Positions 25,001 to 36,485 of a DNA stretch of 64,000 nt are shown here, piece after piece. Both the position numbers and the translations under genes were made by a program. The notes beneath the pieces were generated by a model that was not told the DNA's origin, searched no databases, and saw nothing but the letters and a program-made list of their open reading frames with translations. The DNA is from Caenorhabditis remanei (taxonomy: Eukaryota > Nematoda > Chromadorea > Rhabditida > Rhabditidae): contig NC_071329.1 of NCBI RefSeq assembly GCF_010183535.1, positions 9,796,001-9,860,000 of the forward strand, given 5' to 3'. How positions within the stretch are numbered: position 1 is the first letter of the stretch; each line of letters starts with the position of its first letter.

Positions 25001-26596
25001 AACTGGTACGATTCTGAGATAACCTGAATCAAAAGAAATACGAAAAAGCGGTTCTGATTAGTATCAGCTCTGACTCACCATAAAAAACGCTGTTTTAATT
25101 CGAAAATTCTAGAATTCGAAAAGAAATTCTCAGAACAAAAACCAAAGTTTATAAAATTCCTTTTTCGGTATTTTATACATTTTATCCTTTCAGTCTAGAC
25201 TGTGAGAACACTTTTCCCTACCATTTCCAGAAGTGTGCGAACTCAAAATCTCCCTAATTTAAAAAGGGAAAGGAAAAGGTTTTAAAAGGAATTAAAAAGG
25301 AAGAGTCTCACCGATTTCTGTTTCTAAAAATTCGAAAAATCCGTGATATTTGGAATCGCATGGTTGAATGAAATGATGGCAATGAATCTATTGTAAAACA
25401 GAAATGCAGCTCGTAAACTATTGTTTTTTTCTTTTTTTGGGAAAAATGGAATGGTATGGAAAAAAATGAATGCAAATTTTTCCTCGTGTTTCACAGATTT
25501 CTTTTCCAGCAAACATAAAATCTATCTTTTTTCGAATTCAACTATCAGAATTTGATATGATTTTTCTGCAAATATTTCTGCAAAATCTTACCTGATCCAA
25601 CTCCTTCCTCGTTCAAAATCCATATTCTCTCATTTTTTTGTATGTGTTTTTGTATTTCTGTGCAACGAAAAGAGATTCAGGTATTTTTTTCCAAAATAAA
25701 GTTTCAAAAATCGAGAAGAGAAAGACAAATGATCAGAGAAAAGTGATGGGTAAAACGAACGAGGTGAGAAAAAATGTGTGTGTGGGAAATGAGAAAAAGA
25801 AGAAGAACTCACAGAATGATGTTTAAAACAGCTGATTCCAACTGATCGATAATGTTCAGCACTGGTGTCGTATCCACTGAGCACGTATCGAATTTCAAGT
25901 CTGAATCAAGACAATTTCAGATCAAATTCTGGGTTTTATGGAGAGGGAAATATGATGAATTGAAGAACTGATGAATAAAATGAACATTGGCCTAATGAAA
26001 TATGTTTAGTATTCCTGTGATGATGCACCACTACACACATAAAACAACTTTTTTTGCCTACTTCTCCAAAAGAGAGAGTAAAATTAAATGAGAAATGTGT
26101 GGAGAAGAGGCGTTTTTCCCCGAAGAGAGAGAAAAGATGCTCTCGTAAGAGAGCACTTACACACCTACCTTTGACGGCTTGCACAAGTTGAAGAGACAGC
26201 AAAATGATGGGATTCGTCTTGAATTGAGGATATTTGAATAAGTCTCGCATCGATTCAGACACCATTTCCAAAGATGCATGAACATTCACACACATTGATT
26301 CACCGTCTGCAAGAAAATGGTAAGGCTTTTTTCTTCAATGTTCGACTAGGTAGTTATACTGAACTTCCAGAAAGATTAAATACCCAATCTTACAAAACTC
26401 TGATAGCCTCCCTCGAAGCTCATTCATTTTCTATTTCAGACTAACCAACTACGGATGAATTGAGATCCAAAGTCGCTCTCAGCCGATTTATGAAGACTGA
26501 AAATCGATCAATATCCCTTCGAATCGACGACGGAATCCGTGTGTCAACGATGAAATCAGCATCATTTGAAGAGCATATACTGCTCGTCGACGACAT
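13097..26596 (-). CDS. F-BAR / C1 / RhoGAP protein (HMHA1-GMIP-ARHGAP29 type)
   Basis: A GTPase-activating protein for Rho-family GTPases that bends or binds membranes and links them to actin control. The 18 exons (minus) are 26446-26596, 26169-26306, 25813-25900, 24757-24829, 24092-24197, 23629-23831, 23395-23583, 23168-23347, 22788-22865, 17671-17751, 16728-16870, 16330-16678, 16127-16285, 15739-16079, 15282-15688, 14417-14566, 14289-14371 and 13097-13297, encoding 1039 aa. An F-BAR-like charged helical region spans roughly residues 185-430. An atypical C1 zinc finger at about 550-605 has CxxC, CIDCGGQWHKAC and a final C after seven residues. The RhoGAP domain runs about 610-820, with the arginine finger in GIYRTCG (R650) and VVKLYLRKLPEPLL. 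The tail is acidic, then Ser/Arg-rich. A 5-kb intron splits the F-BAR and C1 halves. A splice acceptor about 36 bases before the ATG suggests trans-splicing or a 5' UTR exon. Recalled orthologue: C. elegans ZK669.1. Confidence 0.9.
14950..15212 (+). ncRNA. Candidate structured Pol III-type RNA nested in a RhoGAP intron
   Basis: The 715-base intron 14567-15281 contains, antisense to the host gene, a TATA-like run (TATAATATAA, 14931-14940), then about 260 bases of unusually GC-balanced sequence, then a T6 run at 15207-15212. The segment holds nested complementary pairs: GTCTTC...GAAGAC around 15136-15155, CGGTTGG...CCAAC.....AACCG near the 3' end, and CGCTCC (about 14956) with GGAGCG (about 15117). 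It is not open in any frame. I infer a type-3 Pol III gene. The CTCACGGTAGCCAACAGG near the 3' end recalls the 3' region of RNase P RNA, but I could not build the P4 helix, so the class stays open. Confidence 0.42.
19949..19964. repeat. (GT)n microsatellite
   Basis: Eight uninterrupted GT dinucleotides inside the 5-kb RhoGAP intron, followed by a short CT run. Confidence 0.9.
21469..21690. repeat. Paired complementary triplet runs (ATC)n and (ATG)n
   Basis: An ATC run at about 21469-21488 and an ATG run at about 21669-21690 are reverse complements about 180 bases apart, with TTC/GTC triplets between. They could pair in the intron RNA. The spurious His- and Ser-rich open frames here come from the repeats. 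Confidence 0.75.
25592..25623 (-). other. Candidate alternative first coding exon of the RhoGAP gene
   Basis: ATG at 25621-25623 opens MDFERGRSWI and ends in a GT donor (ATCAG/GTAAG) in phase 2. The next downstream exon (24757-24829) begins with one base completing a codon. The preceding main-form exon (25813-25900) also ends in phase 2 and joins it directly. There is no in-phase acceptor before this segment, so it fits an alternative promoter whose product lacks about the first 126 residues, rather than a cassette exon. Confidence 0.5.
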
Positions 26597-29500
26597 TGCG
26601 TCGACCTGATTTCCGTCAACTAATTATGAGATTGTCTGAAAATAATAACAGTTGAATGGAAAGCATTGAAGCGGATAAAATGAGAAAAGATATGAAAAAC
26701 AACAAAAAATAATTAAGTATTCTGAAATGCAGTTTTTAATTTCAAAAAACATCTCAAATTTTTATAGACTCTTCTTATGTTATTTTATTCCTATAGAGGG
26801 AAGAATACCGGAGAAATAGCTATATCTATTTCAGTTTGAGCCATCTTATTTCCACGAAAACCCAATAAAAGTTAGTCTTCAACCTAAAATTCTTGTTCCT
26901 CACGTTTACTGATCTATACCATTGATAAGAGAAGTTGGAGAAGTTTGATTGGTTTCAGAAGTTTAGAAAGATCTTTGGAGAAGAAAACCTCAGAAAGTGA
27001 GAAAATGAGAATTCAAATAGCAATTTCTGCAACAAAAAAAATTGGAAAAGTGTCGAATTCTGAGCTCTAATAGCCGCGGATACTCGAAATGTGTGTGAAA
27101 AAACGCCTACTGACCAGATAAATATCTAATGTGGTTTGATCAAACCCCCGGAATTCACGAATTGAAAAATAGAAAACAACAAGAATAGATTCCAGATAGA
27201 AATAGAAATTTGACTGGATACTAAATACTTGGAATTATTTTTAGAAGTGTATAGTGGCCGGAAGCAAGGAAGTATACAGTAGGATCAAGATTAGTACAAA
27301 ACGCTGTCAAGAAAAAAAAAGAAAATTCGTAATGTTCTGTATGGATACGAAAAAATGAAGCTGAAATGCAATCGAGAAGAAAAATGTATTATGTCTTATA
27401 GTTTTTAAGACTTACTCGACGTGAATAGCAAACGGTGGGGGTTAGATCTTCAGAACAACAGTAACAAATAGGAAACAAAACACTGATTTCTAAGGAATAA
27501 CCACTAAAGCTCAATGTTTTTGGATTGAGAAATACTGAAAACTGGTATATCTCTCTTTCAAAAAACTGCGAACTTCTCTTTTCCTTTTCGCATCATCATC
27601 TGAAGCACAAGAAGGCGAATGATGACGTCTTCCATTCTTCCTTTCTCGCCCCACGCCTTCTTTTGTTGGACTCAGATTGGGTAAACGCAACGGAAACGTC
27701 CAAAAATGACTCTCGAAACTTGGCGATGAGGAAGAAAGAATTGATGAACGTATTCTGATTTCATTACTTTTAATGATGTTGACGTCCATTCATTCTGGAA
27801 CGGAAATTGAAAAAAGAGTAGTTTTTGTTCTTCAGTTATTTTTTTTCTCTTTTTCCAGAAAAAGTTTATAGAATAAAACGAAAAAGTAACAAAACTTCGT
27901 TTTTTTCTGAAAGTGTTAATCTAGTAACAATGAATAATAAACAATGAAAAACAGCTCTATTCCTGGAATATGTTTTCTGCTTTCCGGTGTTTTTGTTATA
28001 TTTCCAGAATTTACTTGATCATTCTATTTTTGCGTTGAAACGAACACATCGAAGGTAAATGGCAAAAAGAAATTGTTCGCTCCAAAATAATGAAAATAGA
28101 AAAAAAACTTGCAAAAATGGGTGGGAACAGAATGGAATGAGATATCAGTTCTTATCAATTATCTGATGGATTTTTGATGTTGTAGGAAAAGATTACAAGA
28201 TGGAATGATGATACATGAAACAAAAATGAATGAGTGTCAAACAAGAAAAAATGGAAAAGAAAAGATGAACAAAAACCAAAGTTTATGCAATACGTTTCAT
28301 TTCAATTCGACAAGAAAAAGGTCATTCATGTCAAAATGAGTGCTGAGAAGTCAATCGGACGGAGATGACCATTGACAGCAAAACTAGGGAACAAGATGAA
28401 AAAGGAGAATATGGAATAGGTGTTGGAACGAGACAAGACGGAAAAAAAAGAAATCAGAATGTCTTTTGTTCCCAATTTATTGGATAAAACCAGGAAAAAG
28501 GAGAATAGGTAGATAGATTAAATGGATATGTTAATGGAATTTCTTCAGGAGAAAAACAGTGATTTCCAGTAATCCAGCATCAAAGTTATAGGTGTTGTCT
28601 GGGTCGGAAGTAAACAAGAATATGTGGATTGTGTTCGAAAAAGTTGGTATTGCAGCAGATAATAAGAGAAAAAAACATCCTAACATTATTGAACGTATTC
28701 CAGTTGACTTGATGAATTTCTTTAGCACATGAGCTCGATCTAGTGAGAAGAGAATTTCGAAGAAAATTGAAACAAAATTGGTTTGAACAGTAATTCCGGA
28801 CGGGAACCAGAAATATATAGGAACGGTGATCCGAATTCAGGCAGAACGACATGAAACCAGTGATCTATTTTTATCTAAAAAGTAATCAGGTCAAATTGAA
28901 ACAGATTCAAAAAGAATAAATCAGTTTCCTCGCTCTTCTTCTTCCGATCATTTACTCTGATTTCAATTTGTGAAACAATAGTCATTTAGTGGTAGTATTA
29001 GATGTCTAAAGTTGAAGTTAACCTTGTGGGAGGGCGTCGAAAAAGTCGCGGGTTTTCTGGTAGGAATAGAGAATAAGAAAAAGAAGAAATAGATGGAATA
29101 GATAAGAAAAGCTACAACTACTACCCCGAAAAAAGGGGAAGATATGTGAAAAGAGACTTGGAAATACGGCTAGTTTGTACTAAGAAACGTGATGATGAGA
29201 AGATATCAACATGATGGGTTTATGTATGGGATGTACAGGTCAACAACTGTTTGGGTGGGACAAAAATACGTATTTAGGGAGAAAAAATGAAAGAAAGAAA
29301 AGAGTGAACTGAGTAAAATGGAAGCTGGTATTCAGAGAAAATAGAAAAAAGGGAGAAAGGGAGTGGTAAAGTACAATCTCAGAATGGGTGTTCAGGAAAA
29401 AAGTAGGATATGAGTTGTGAATGACCTGGACTATTTCCAATTTATCAAACATTCGAAAAAAGTTTTCTTCTGGGAGAACTCGAGTACACATTATAAATCA

Positions 29501-32500
29501 CAGAGGTTTGAGAAAAAAACTGAAACATGTTTTTACGGAAAATCTGTGCTGAAGGAATCTCAAAAACAAAGAACACTTAGTTTTTTCTCTGTAGAAAGTT
29601 AAGAAAATGTCTGCAGAGACATGTGGAGCCAATGGAGCGAATGATGGAAAGAAACGAGAGAAAAGGAAACAAATATATCAAAATAATGGACTCTTTTCTC
29701 CGTTTTTTTCGGGGCTGGGACCCCCGTTTTGCCGCCGTTTAATGAGGTTTGGACTAGAAGAGAAAACAAAAGAAATAGAGGGATTCCTTGTTTTTTCTTC
29801 AATATGTGAACATTTTGGACATATCTGAAAACGAAAAAAACTGATGAAAATGGGATTGGACCATAGTGGGATAACAAGAAGATATGTCTAGTATTTGCAT
29901 GTTAGAAACCGATAGTTTTATGAGTTTTTAACGGTGGAAACAGAAGAGAAAAAGGCGATAAAAAGAAGAAGGAACGATAAAAGAAACGAAAAACCGAATG
30001 GAAAAGCAAGGTGATAAATCGATCAAGACGACGTGATGAAAGCATGAACGACGTGGCAAATAGAAGGAAAAGAAGAAGAAGTTGGAGACAGAAAAAATAG
30101 GAAAGGAATTTTATGGAAAAGGGAGGAGAATGATATGCGGATAGAGAATGAAATAGAGGTCAGATGGAAACGGTGATAGTTTTGATGGATTTATGGGGAA
30201 TTAAAAATAGTGAATGGGAGAATGGAAAAGAGCTGTGAATTAACGTTTCAGCCAAGTGCTGCTCTATTTTCAAAACTTTCTCGATGTATTTATTATTGGG
30301 AATGCTGCTCGACCGAAGAAGAACTTTTTGTGAAAACCTCGCAGCCTAATGAGAGAAATGTTCAATTGAAATTTACATGTTGATAATTGCTTTATAGTTT
30401 CTTTTTCAAAATGACTTTCCATTGCCGGTTTATTAGGGGTGATAATGATCAATCTTCTGATCCCATTGTATTCAAAGAGTCCAGCAAAAATCTCAAATTA
30501 TTTTTCTTCTACAAAAAAGAACACAATTGGAGTACAAAAAGTTGTTTTTCTTCGAGCAGTCATCGTGTTTTCTCTCTCCAAAAAACGGAAGTATGAATTT
30601 CGGATTTTAATTTTGAGTGCCAACTACATACACAAATGGAATCCTCTTTTCTTTCATTTCTGATAGTTTTACATATTCAAACACACTCTCACTCATTGAA
30701 TTAGCATAGAAAATCAGATTGCAACTAGAACGGAAAACTGTTTTTTCGAACCGTTGGTGACTAGAAAAAAGAGATTGGAATAGAAAGAAATGGATGGGTG
30801 AATGGAAAGAAACACGCACAGTTTGTTATGGATATGTAGATATATGTGTGAAGAAAAAAGAGGGAATGAATAGTGGAAAAGAAAAAAGAACGGGGAAATG
30901 GTGAGTCAGAGGAAAGAATTGAGTGAAGGAAATAGTTTACACTCGATTTGTGATTGTGATATAGTAATGGAGTAGAATGGAAAAGAAGAAGAAGGAAAAG
31001 TTGGCTAGAAGCACATTTTACTTTTACTAGGAATCTATGCGAAACAAGAAGACAGTGCATTGTTTGAAGGTTTCAAGTAATACCTGGAAACAAACGAAAA
31101 CTGATTCAATATTTTTATAATCGATGCTCTTCTAACAGAGTGTACTGTTTGATGTTGGAAAAATAATTGAACTAGCTGTTTTGGGTATCCAATCCGATAT
31201 ACCTGTTTCAGTTTTTTAGTAATTTAACGAGAATTATTTGAAAGGGTTACACTCAAAACCATACAATGAAAAGATACGGCGTGGATCAAAAAACTTTCTT
31301 TTTGTTTAATGTTTCCTCTTGAAAAAAAGATTATTGTATTCTGATCGTATAAACAAAATGAACATCAATCTGGATACGGTACAAGATTTCCACAAAGACA
31401 ATATCAAACATCCGAAAGTATACTGTAGGTGGGATATACTGTAACAGGGAAAGCGACTGTTGATTTTTCAACTGTAGCTTATATCAGAAAAACAAAGAAA
31501 CGGCGATCAAAACTAAAATCTCGAGAATTAGGGAGAGAGAGATGGGATACCTGTGACCGTTTGGGTACCGGTACCAGGTCATAATATCGGGTTAATGCTT
31601 GTTCTTTCGGTCGTCATCGCTGCGCAGTCAAAACGAGGTATCCCCTTCTCTCTTGAAATACATAACGGTTTTTCATATCCATCTCTCTGTCTGTTTCTCC
31701 ATTTGAAAGTGTGTCGTCACTAGACTTCCACTAGAAGATTGAAAAGTGAGAAGAGCGCACTTTCGAATAAATATCAGAAGTGAAGAGATAGATGAAAAAG
31801 AAGATCATGTTCATTTTTTGTGCGTAAAAAGAATTAGAAGATGCAGGTCAAACTGTGACTATCGAGGTCGTTATGATAGATTCCGCAAGGAAATTGAAAA
31901 TGAAATAAATGAGATGAGAGGAGGTGGACGAAAAATGATTTAATGAATTGATGAGAAATAAAAAGTAGAGCAGATGAGGACATTAGAAAAGAAGAAAAGA
32001 AGAAAATGAGAACTTGGTAATATTTTTGAAATTGAAAGTATAACCCTGGAACTGATTACTGAGGACTTTTTACATATTCTCGGCTACGGTATTCGGCAGC
32101 TGCATCCAACAAGCACAGCAAAAAAAGAAAATCTGTAATATTCATCCTCTGATTTGTCATTTCGCATCCTCTAATTACTGTTAAGTCATTAACGAGTTGT
32201 TACAATAAATTTTATTTCAGGAAGAATGAAATCACAGGTATTCTCTTGAACCACACCTACAGTATTCCCTGTCTAGAGTCCTTCAGTTCACTTAGGACAA
32301 GAAAAAACGAGGGTGCTCAAACACCCTCCTACACTGATCTGATCAACAATCATATCATCACTATACCAACAAACCGGTGAGAAAAACTCAATGAGTCTCT
32401 TTCAATGGATCAACTTTTATGTGGAATAGAACCATCTGGATTTAGTTGGAAGCAGAAGGAAATGGAGGAGGAGAGAGAAGAGGTTGATAATGATTATGAT

Positions 32501-34348
32501 GATTAGATTGAGAATTGATAGTTTTTGTATGTGTATGTCTGTGTGTAATCAGAAGAGGAAAAGCCACTGCTGGCGCGCAGCGGCGAATGTATATATTACA
32601 TAAGAAGGTGGTGGTGACAAGCAGAGAGAAACTGAACAAAACCGAGAGAGTGCGCGGGTATGTTAAGACAATATTATTGTTGATACGAGCGGGAGACTGT
32701 CTATTTCTCTCAACACAAAACATGACTGCACTAAAAATGGAGAAGAAGGGAAATACTTCAGACAGCTTTCAAAAACGAAATGTAGGTGACGGCATCTGGG
32801 AAGATCTTGACTATTTGCTCAATCTTCTATACTGATCTGTTGTGTTGAGTTGGAACTCTCATTGTTCGAAATTCAAAAAAGGTAGAATAGACATACTTAC
32901 TTTGTCTATCGACTTGTTTACTTTTCCTAGCAATAAAATTTATAACAGATTCGTCATTCCGAACTGTCTCTGGTAAAATTTATGAGGAAAATGAGTCACT
33001 TGGTGTAAACTTTCCATGGAAGTAGTTTTTTTTCATTCTTGGATTTCTCTTGTTTTATAATCCCAACTCTGATAAGTTCTTAAAATCTGGATCTCGACCA
33101 TTTGCAAGGGAATCGACTATTTTCAAGGATCAGATTCCGATTGAGAAAGGAGAAACGGATATTTACACAAAAGTGTCAAAATCAGTGTCAAAATCAAAAA
33201 TGCTGGTCAGTGGTGAGTATTACAGATGTAGAGCAATCAACGGGTAACAATAGGACAGTTTCCAACTCAACTATACTATCTGTAACAGAAAAATACAAAA
33301 AGGTGAGAAGAAGTGAAGAGGAAGAAGCAGTGGTCAATAACATTAACTCTTTTCTCTACTCGATTCACCCCGAATCATCAGGATATAGAGACAGCTGACG
33401 GAATGCAAATGTGCAAAACATTGAGATGGGACCGCGCAAAAAGTGATACAGACAGATGAAGAGACGCAGAAAATTGAAGAATAGAAAGTAGAAGAAGATG
33501 AAGAAATGGAACGGAACTAGAAGAATCGCAGTAGCGTCGATTGAGCAGTAAAGTGAGATGAAAGTGAAAGAAAGTGATAACAAATTGATGCAACTATCAA
33601 AGAGAAAGATGGTTGGATATGCTCAAGAAATCATTCTCGAGGTTTACAAATTGTGGTGTACGACAGCGGTTAGGGCACAAGTTCATAGCTCAGTTATGAA
33701 TAATGATGACTTCTGAAAAATAACTTGCATTGATCTCAATAGCTTCTGAAACTGATTACAGTTTTTTTAAACCTAACCCATTTGAAAACGTGGAAAATAG
33801 TAATTGCATGTGTAAACGAAATCTAAAAAAAAATGGCTATATGAAAGTTGCTCGCGGAAATAATGCGCAACGTAAGGAATATATTGTTTGCTTGGTGCCG
33901 AGGTAGTTTTCCGCGCGGAGCTCATTTGTGCTCTTAGAGTAGTTTGACCTCGTAGACACGCAAATAGTATTTTAGTTCTAGTTTTATTGTTGAATACCGA
34001 GCTCCAAGTGACTTATTTCATGAGTTCAACTGAAATACGAGCTGATTCGTATGTTAGCATTTTGTTGTAAGAACTAGAGTTCTCTGTATTTACAATTAGA
34101 GATGGCATATTCCAATTCTCAATATTTTTCCATAATATAGTCCTTCAAGTTCCTTCTTTTTTGACTGTTAACGATCATAAATTTTTATAATACCTCCTCA
34201 AAGTATAATAACGCCTCAATAATGGTTTCAAATGATTCTGAAATAGGATAAGAAGTCACATACCAAATCATTTTATCGGGAAATAATACAATTATAAAGC
34301 CATAAACCAATGGTCGATAAAAAACCGGTAAGTGTGAAAAATAGCTGT
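26597..34348. other. 7.7-kb gene-poor interval upstream of the RhoGAP gene
   Basis: No exon chain can be supported. It begins with a TTTTCAG acceptor (about 26633-26639, minus) that probably belongs to the RhoGAP 5' end. Long purine-biased stretches alternate with AT-rich DNA. One Ile/Phe-rich minus-strand frame at about 28531-28830 resembles membrane helices but has no start, acceptor or donor in phase. A hairpin with a perfect GGTACCGGTACC palindrome in its loop lies at 31531-31655. The region may hold regulatory elements for the RhoGAP gene. Confidence 0.5.
31531..31655. repeat. Hairpin-forming inverted repeat with a KpnI-type palindrome
   Basis: GAGAGAGATGGGATACC (left) pairs with GGTATCCCCTTCTCTC (right) with about one mismatch over 16-17 bases, enclosing about 85 bases that contain the perfect 12-bp palindrome GGTACCGGTACC. 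The function is unknown. Confidence 0.5.
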
Positions 34349-36298
34349 CTATTCGAGGACAATCAGCTCATTCGGTTCCCCAAAAGCATGTTCCGAAGCC
34401 ATTGAATTCAACGTGTCAATAGCTCTTCCTTCTCCAACAACCACTGCTTTTCCACGTTCCAAATTGACAGTTCGATGATGGAAAGTTGTTGGAAATCTCG
34501 TGGAAAGACGATTGACCATTGGATTCAATCCCCATCCACTGCACATTCTATCTAGAATTTCTTCACGAGTCCGATCTTTCAACATCTTCAACTTTCCATG
34601 TTTCTCGAGTGCTTCAGCGAGTTCACGGCAACTGAAAACATACGATGATTACACTTTATATCCAAAGACTCACCTTGATTCAGCCCTTTGAATATTGACA
34701 CGAAGCAAGTTTTTGAGATCAAACTTGTCACCAAAAACCAACTGAGACATGTATTCATCTGGAGTTATCGGTGGTTCGAACTCTTGCTCCAAGTTTTCTT
34801 TTACAACATTCCATCCATGGTCATGAGCAAAAACGATACAAGCACGAATCATAGTTGGATGTGGAACGTCTCCCATCGGATGCATATAAGTGAAAAGTTG
34901 AACAAGTACTTCACCAGGAATCAAGTTTTCTCTCGCACATTCACGATGGAATTCTGGAGTATAACGAGCAATATACTCTCCATTCTGACCAATACACAAC
35001 ATTTCTTTTCCATGGGCAGCCAAGAGTCCACTGTTGATATAAAAATGAGTTCCTCTGAACAGAATTGATGATTTCGTATTGTCTCCTTCCTGGAAAAACC
35101 ATGTTTCGTGGCTAGAATTCAGACATATTTCACTCACTTCCAATTCAATAAAGTTGAGTTTCTGAACTGGCGGTTGAAAAGTTGTTGCATCGGGTCTCGC
35201 ACTTCTTGCCTCCAGAATTGCTGGACAAACAATCTTTGTATAGACTTGTCTCCCACAGAAATTCTCCGGTTCGAATCCAGATTGAATAAGACGATTCCAA
35301 GTTCCGTCCAATGCAGCACGGAATGCAAGTTCACGAATTGCCGGTTCGAGACGATTCTCAATGGATGCTTGGAAGCGTTGAATGAATGTCATCTGAATAT
35401 TAACTGATTCATGGTTCCTCCATAGAAAACTAACCGGTCTGAAGTTGTATTCAATGAGATGTTTTGATAAATGATAGATCAAAATATCACATTTGTAAGC
35501 AACAGAAGCGGCAGTCAAACGACGAAAAGATGAATAAATGGGACGACGAGTTGGATATGCTTGATAGAGAAGCTCCAGAAATGCTTCTTTCTCAGAAGAC
35601 GTTACTCTGATGGCTGAACATCCTGAACGAGATGCATATTGTTTCTCTGCCCCTGCCATGAAATCAGACAAAAGCGCAAGAATATTTGAGTGAACACGAA
35701 TAGTAGATCCATCATCAAACTCAATAACTTCGTCACCATCTTCAAATTTCGGATAATCAAGATACATCTGAAAGTATCGGACACACTAAACGATAAAGTT
35801 AATTATGATTACCAGATTAAGGACTCGCATCTCAAATTTCAGAAACTTGACATCATTATTCTGAATTTCCACATTGAGTGGATAGGAAAAAGCATCAAAC
35901 TTGAATACATCTTTATCGACAACATTCAGAATATTCGATTGGGATCCTGTCTTGATTCTAAGTTGAACAAGAAGATTCCATTCAGCTGGAGTCGTTGATT
36001 GAACAGAGAGATAGACACGACGAGTACCGTACTCAACTACTTGTTTTACTCGAAATTCCAGTTTCTCGAAAACAAATGAATCCACATCTTGGCCATTTTT
36101 CAGATTCTGATCGTCAACAGCCACAAAAACGACAGGGGTTTCCATCATCTCTTCTACTTCAATCTCCTTTCCAACATTCATTCTGTCATTCATCTCTAGT
36201 TCCAAGTTCTTTTGAGTCTCTTTCAAGATTTCCAAGTCCATTTCGTGGAAACTCGTGGCAGTATGAGCGGACAATACTGATAGATCCGATTGCGACAT
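34349..36298 (-). CDS. Protein with two BTB/POZ-like folds, N-terminal MATH-like region possible
   Basis: The three exons (minus) are 35813-36298, 34674-35767 and 34349-34631, giving 620 aa. The first 160 residues include a coiled, acidic start and a beta-rich stretch that could be a diverged MATH-like domain. A BTB-like fold follows at about 170-265 (DDGSTIRVHSNILALLSDFM, then the AFLELLYQAYPTRRPI helix pair). A second, weaker BTB-like unit lies at about 395-490 (THFYINSGLLAAHGKEML and VLVQLFTYMHP). BTB proteins often serve as adaptors for cullin-3 ubiquitin ligases, but the CUL3 contact residues cannot be judged here. It starts only 188 bases downstream of the rev-1 stop, on the same strand, so it may be the second gene of an operon. 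The family assignment rests on pattern only. Confidence 0.62.
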
Positions 36299-36485
36299 TC
36301 TTTGATTTCGCTTCTTAGTGTTGAATTTGTGAAATAATCAATTTCGATAGACCATTTCACATGTTTGTTCTGTTGGATATGTAACGTGGAGTTGTGAGTA
36401 GCGCAGATCAAAATTAAACAAATGAACGTGATAACGTTTTTTGAAAATAAATATTTTATTTAGACTCATTATATCACAAAATTAA

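Noticed and set aside
28531..28852. Ile/Phe-rich minus-strand frame resembling part of a seven-transmembrane receptor
   Set aside because: No start codon, acceptor or donor in phase, and AT-rich DNA commonly yields hydrophobic frames of this length.
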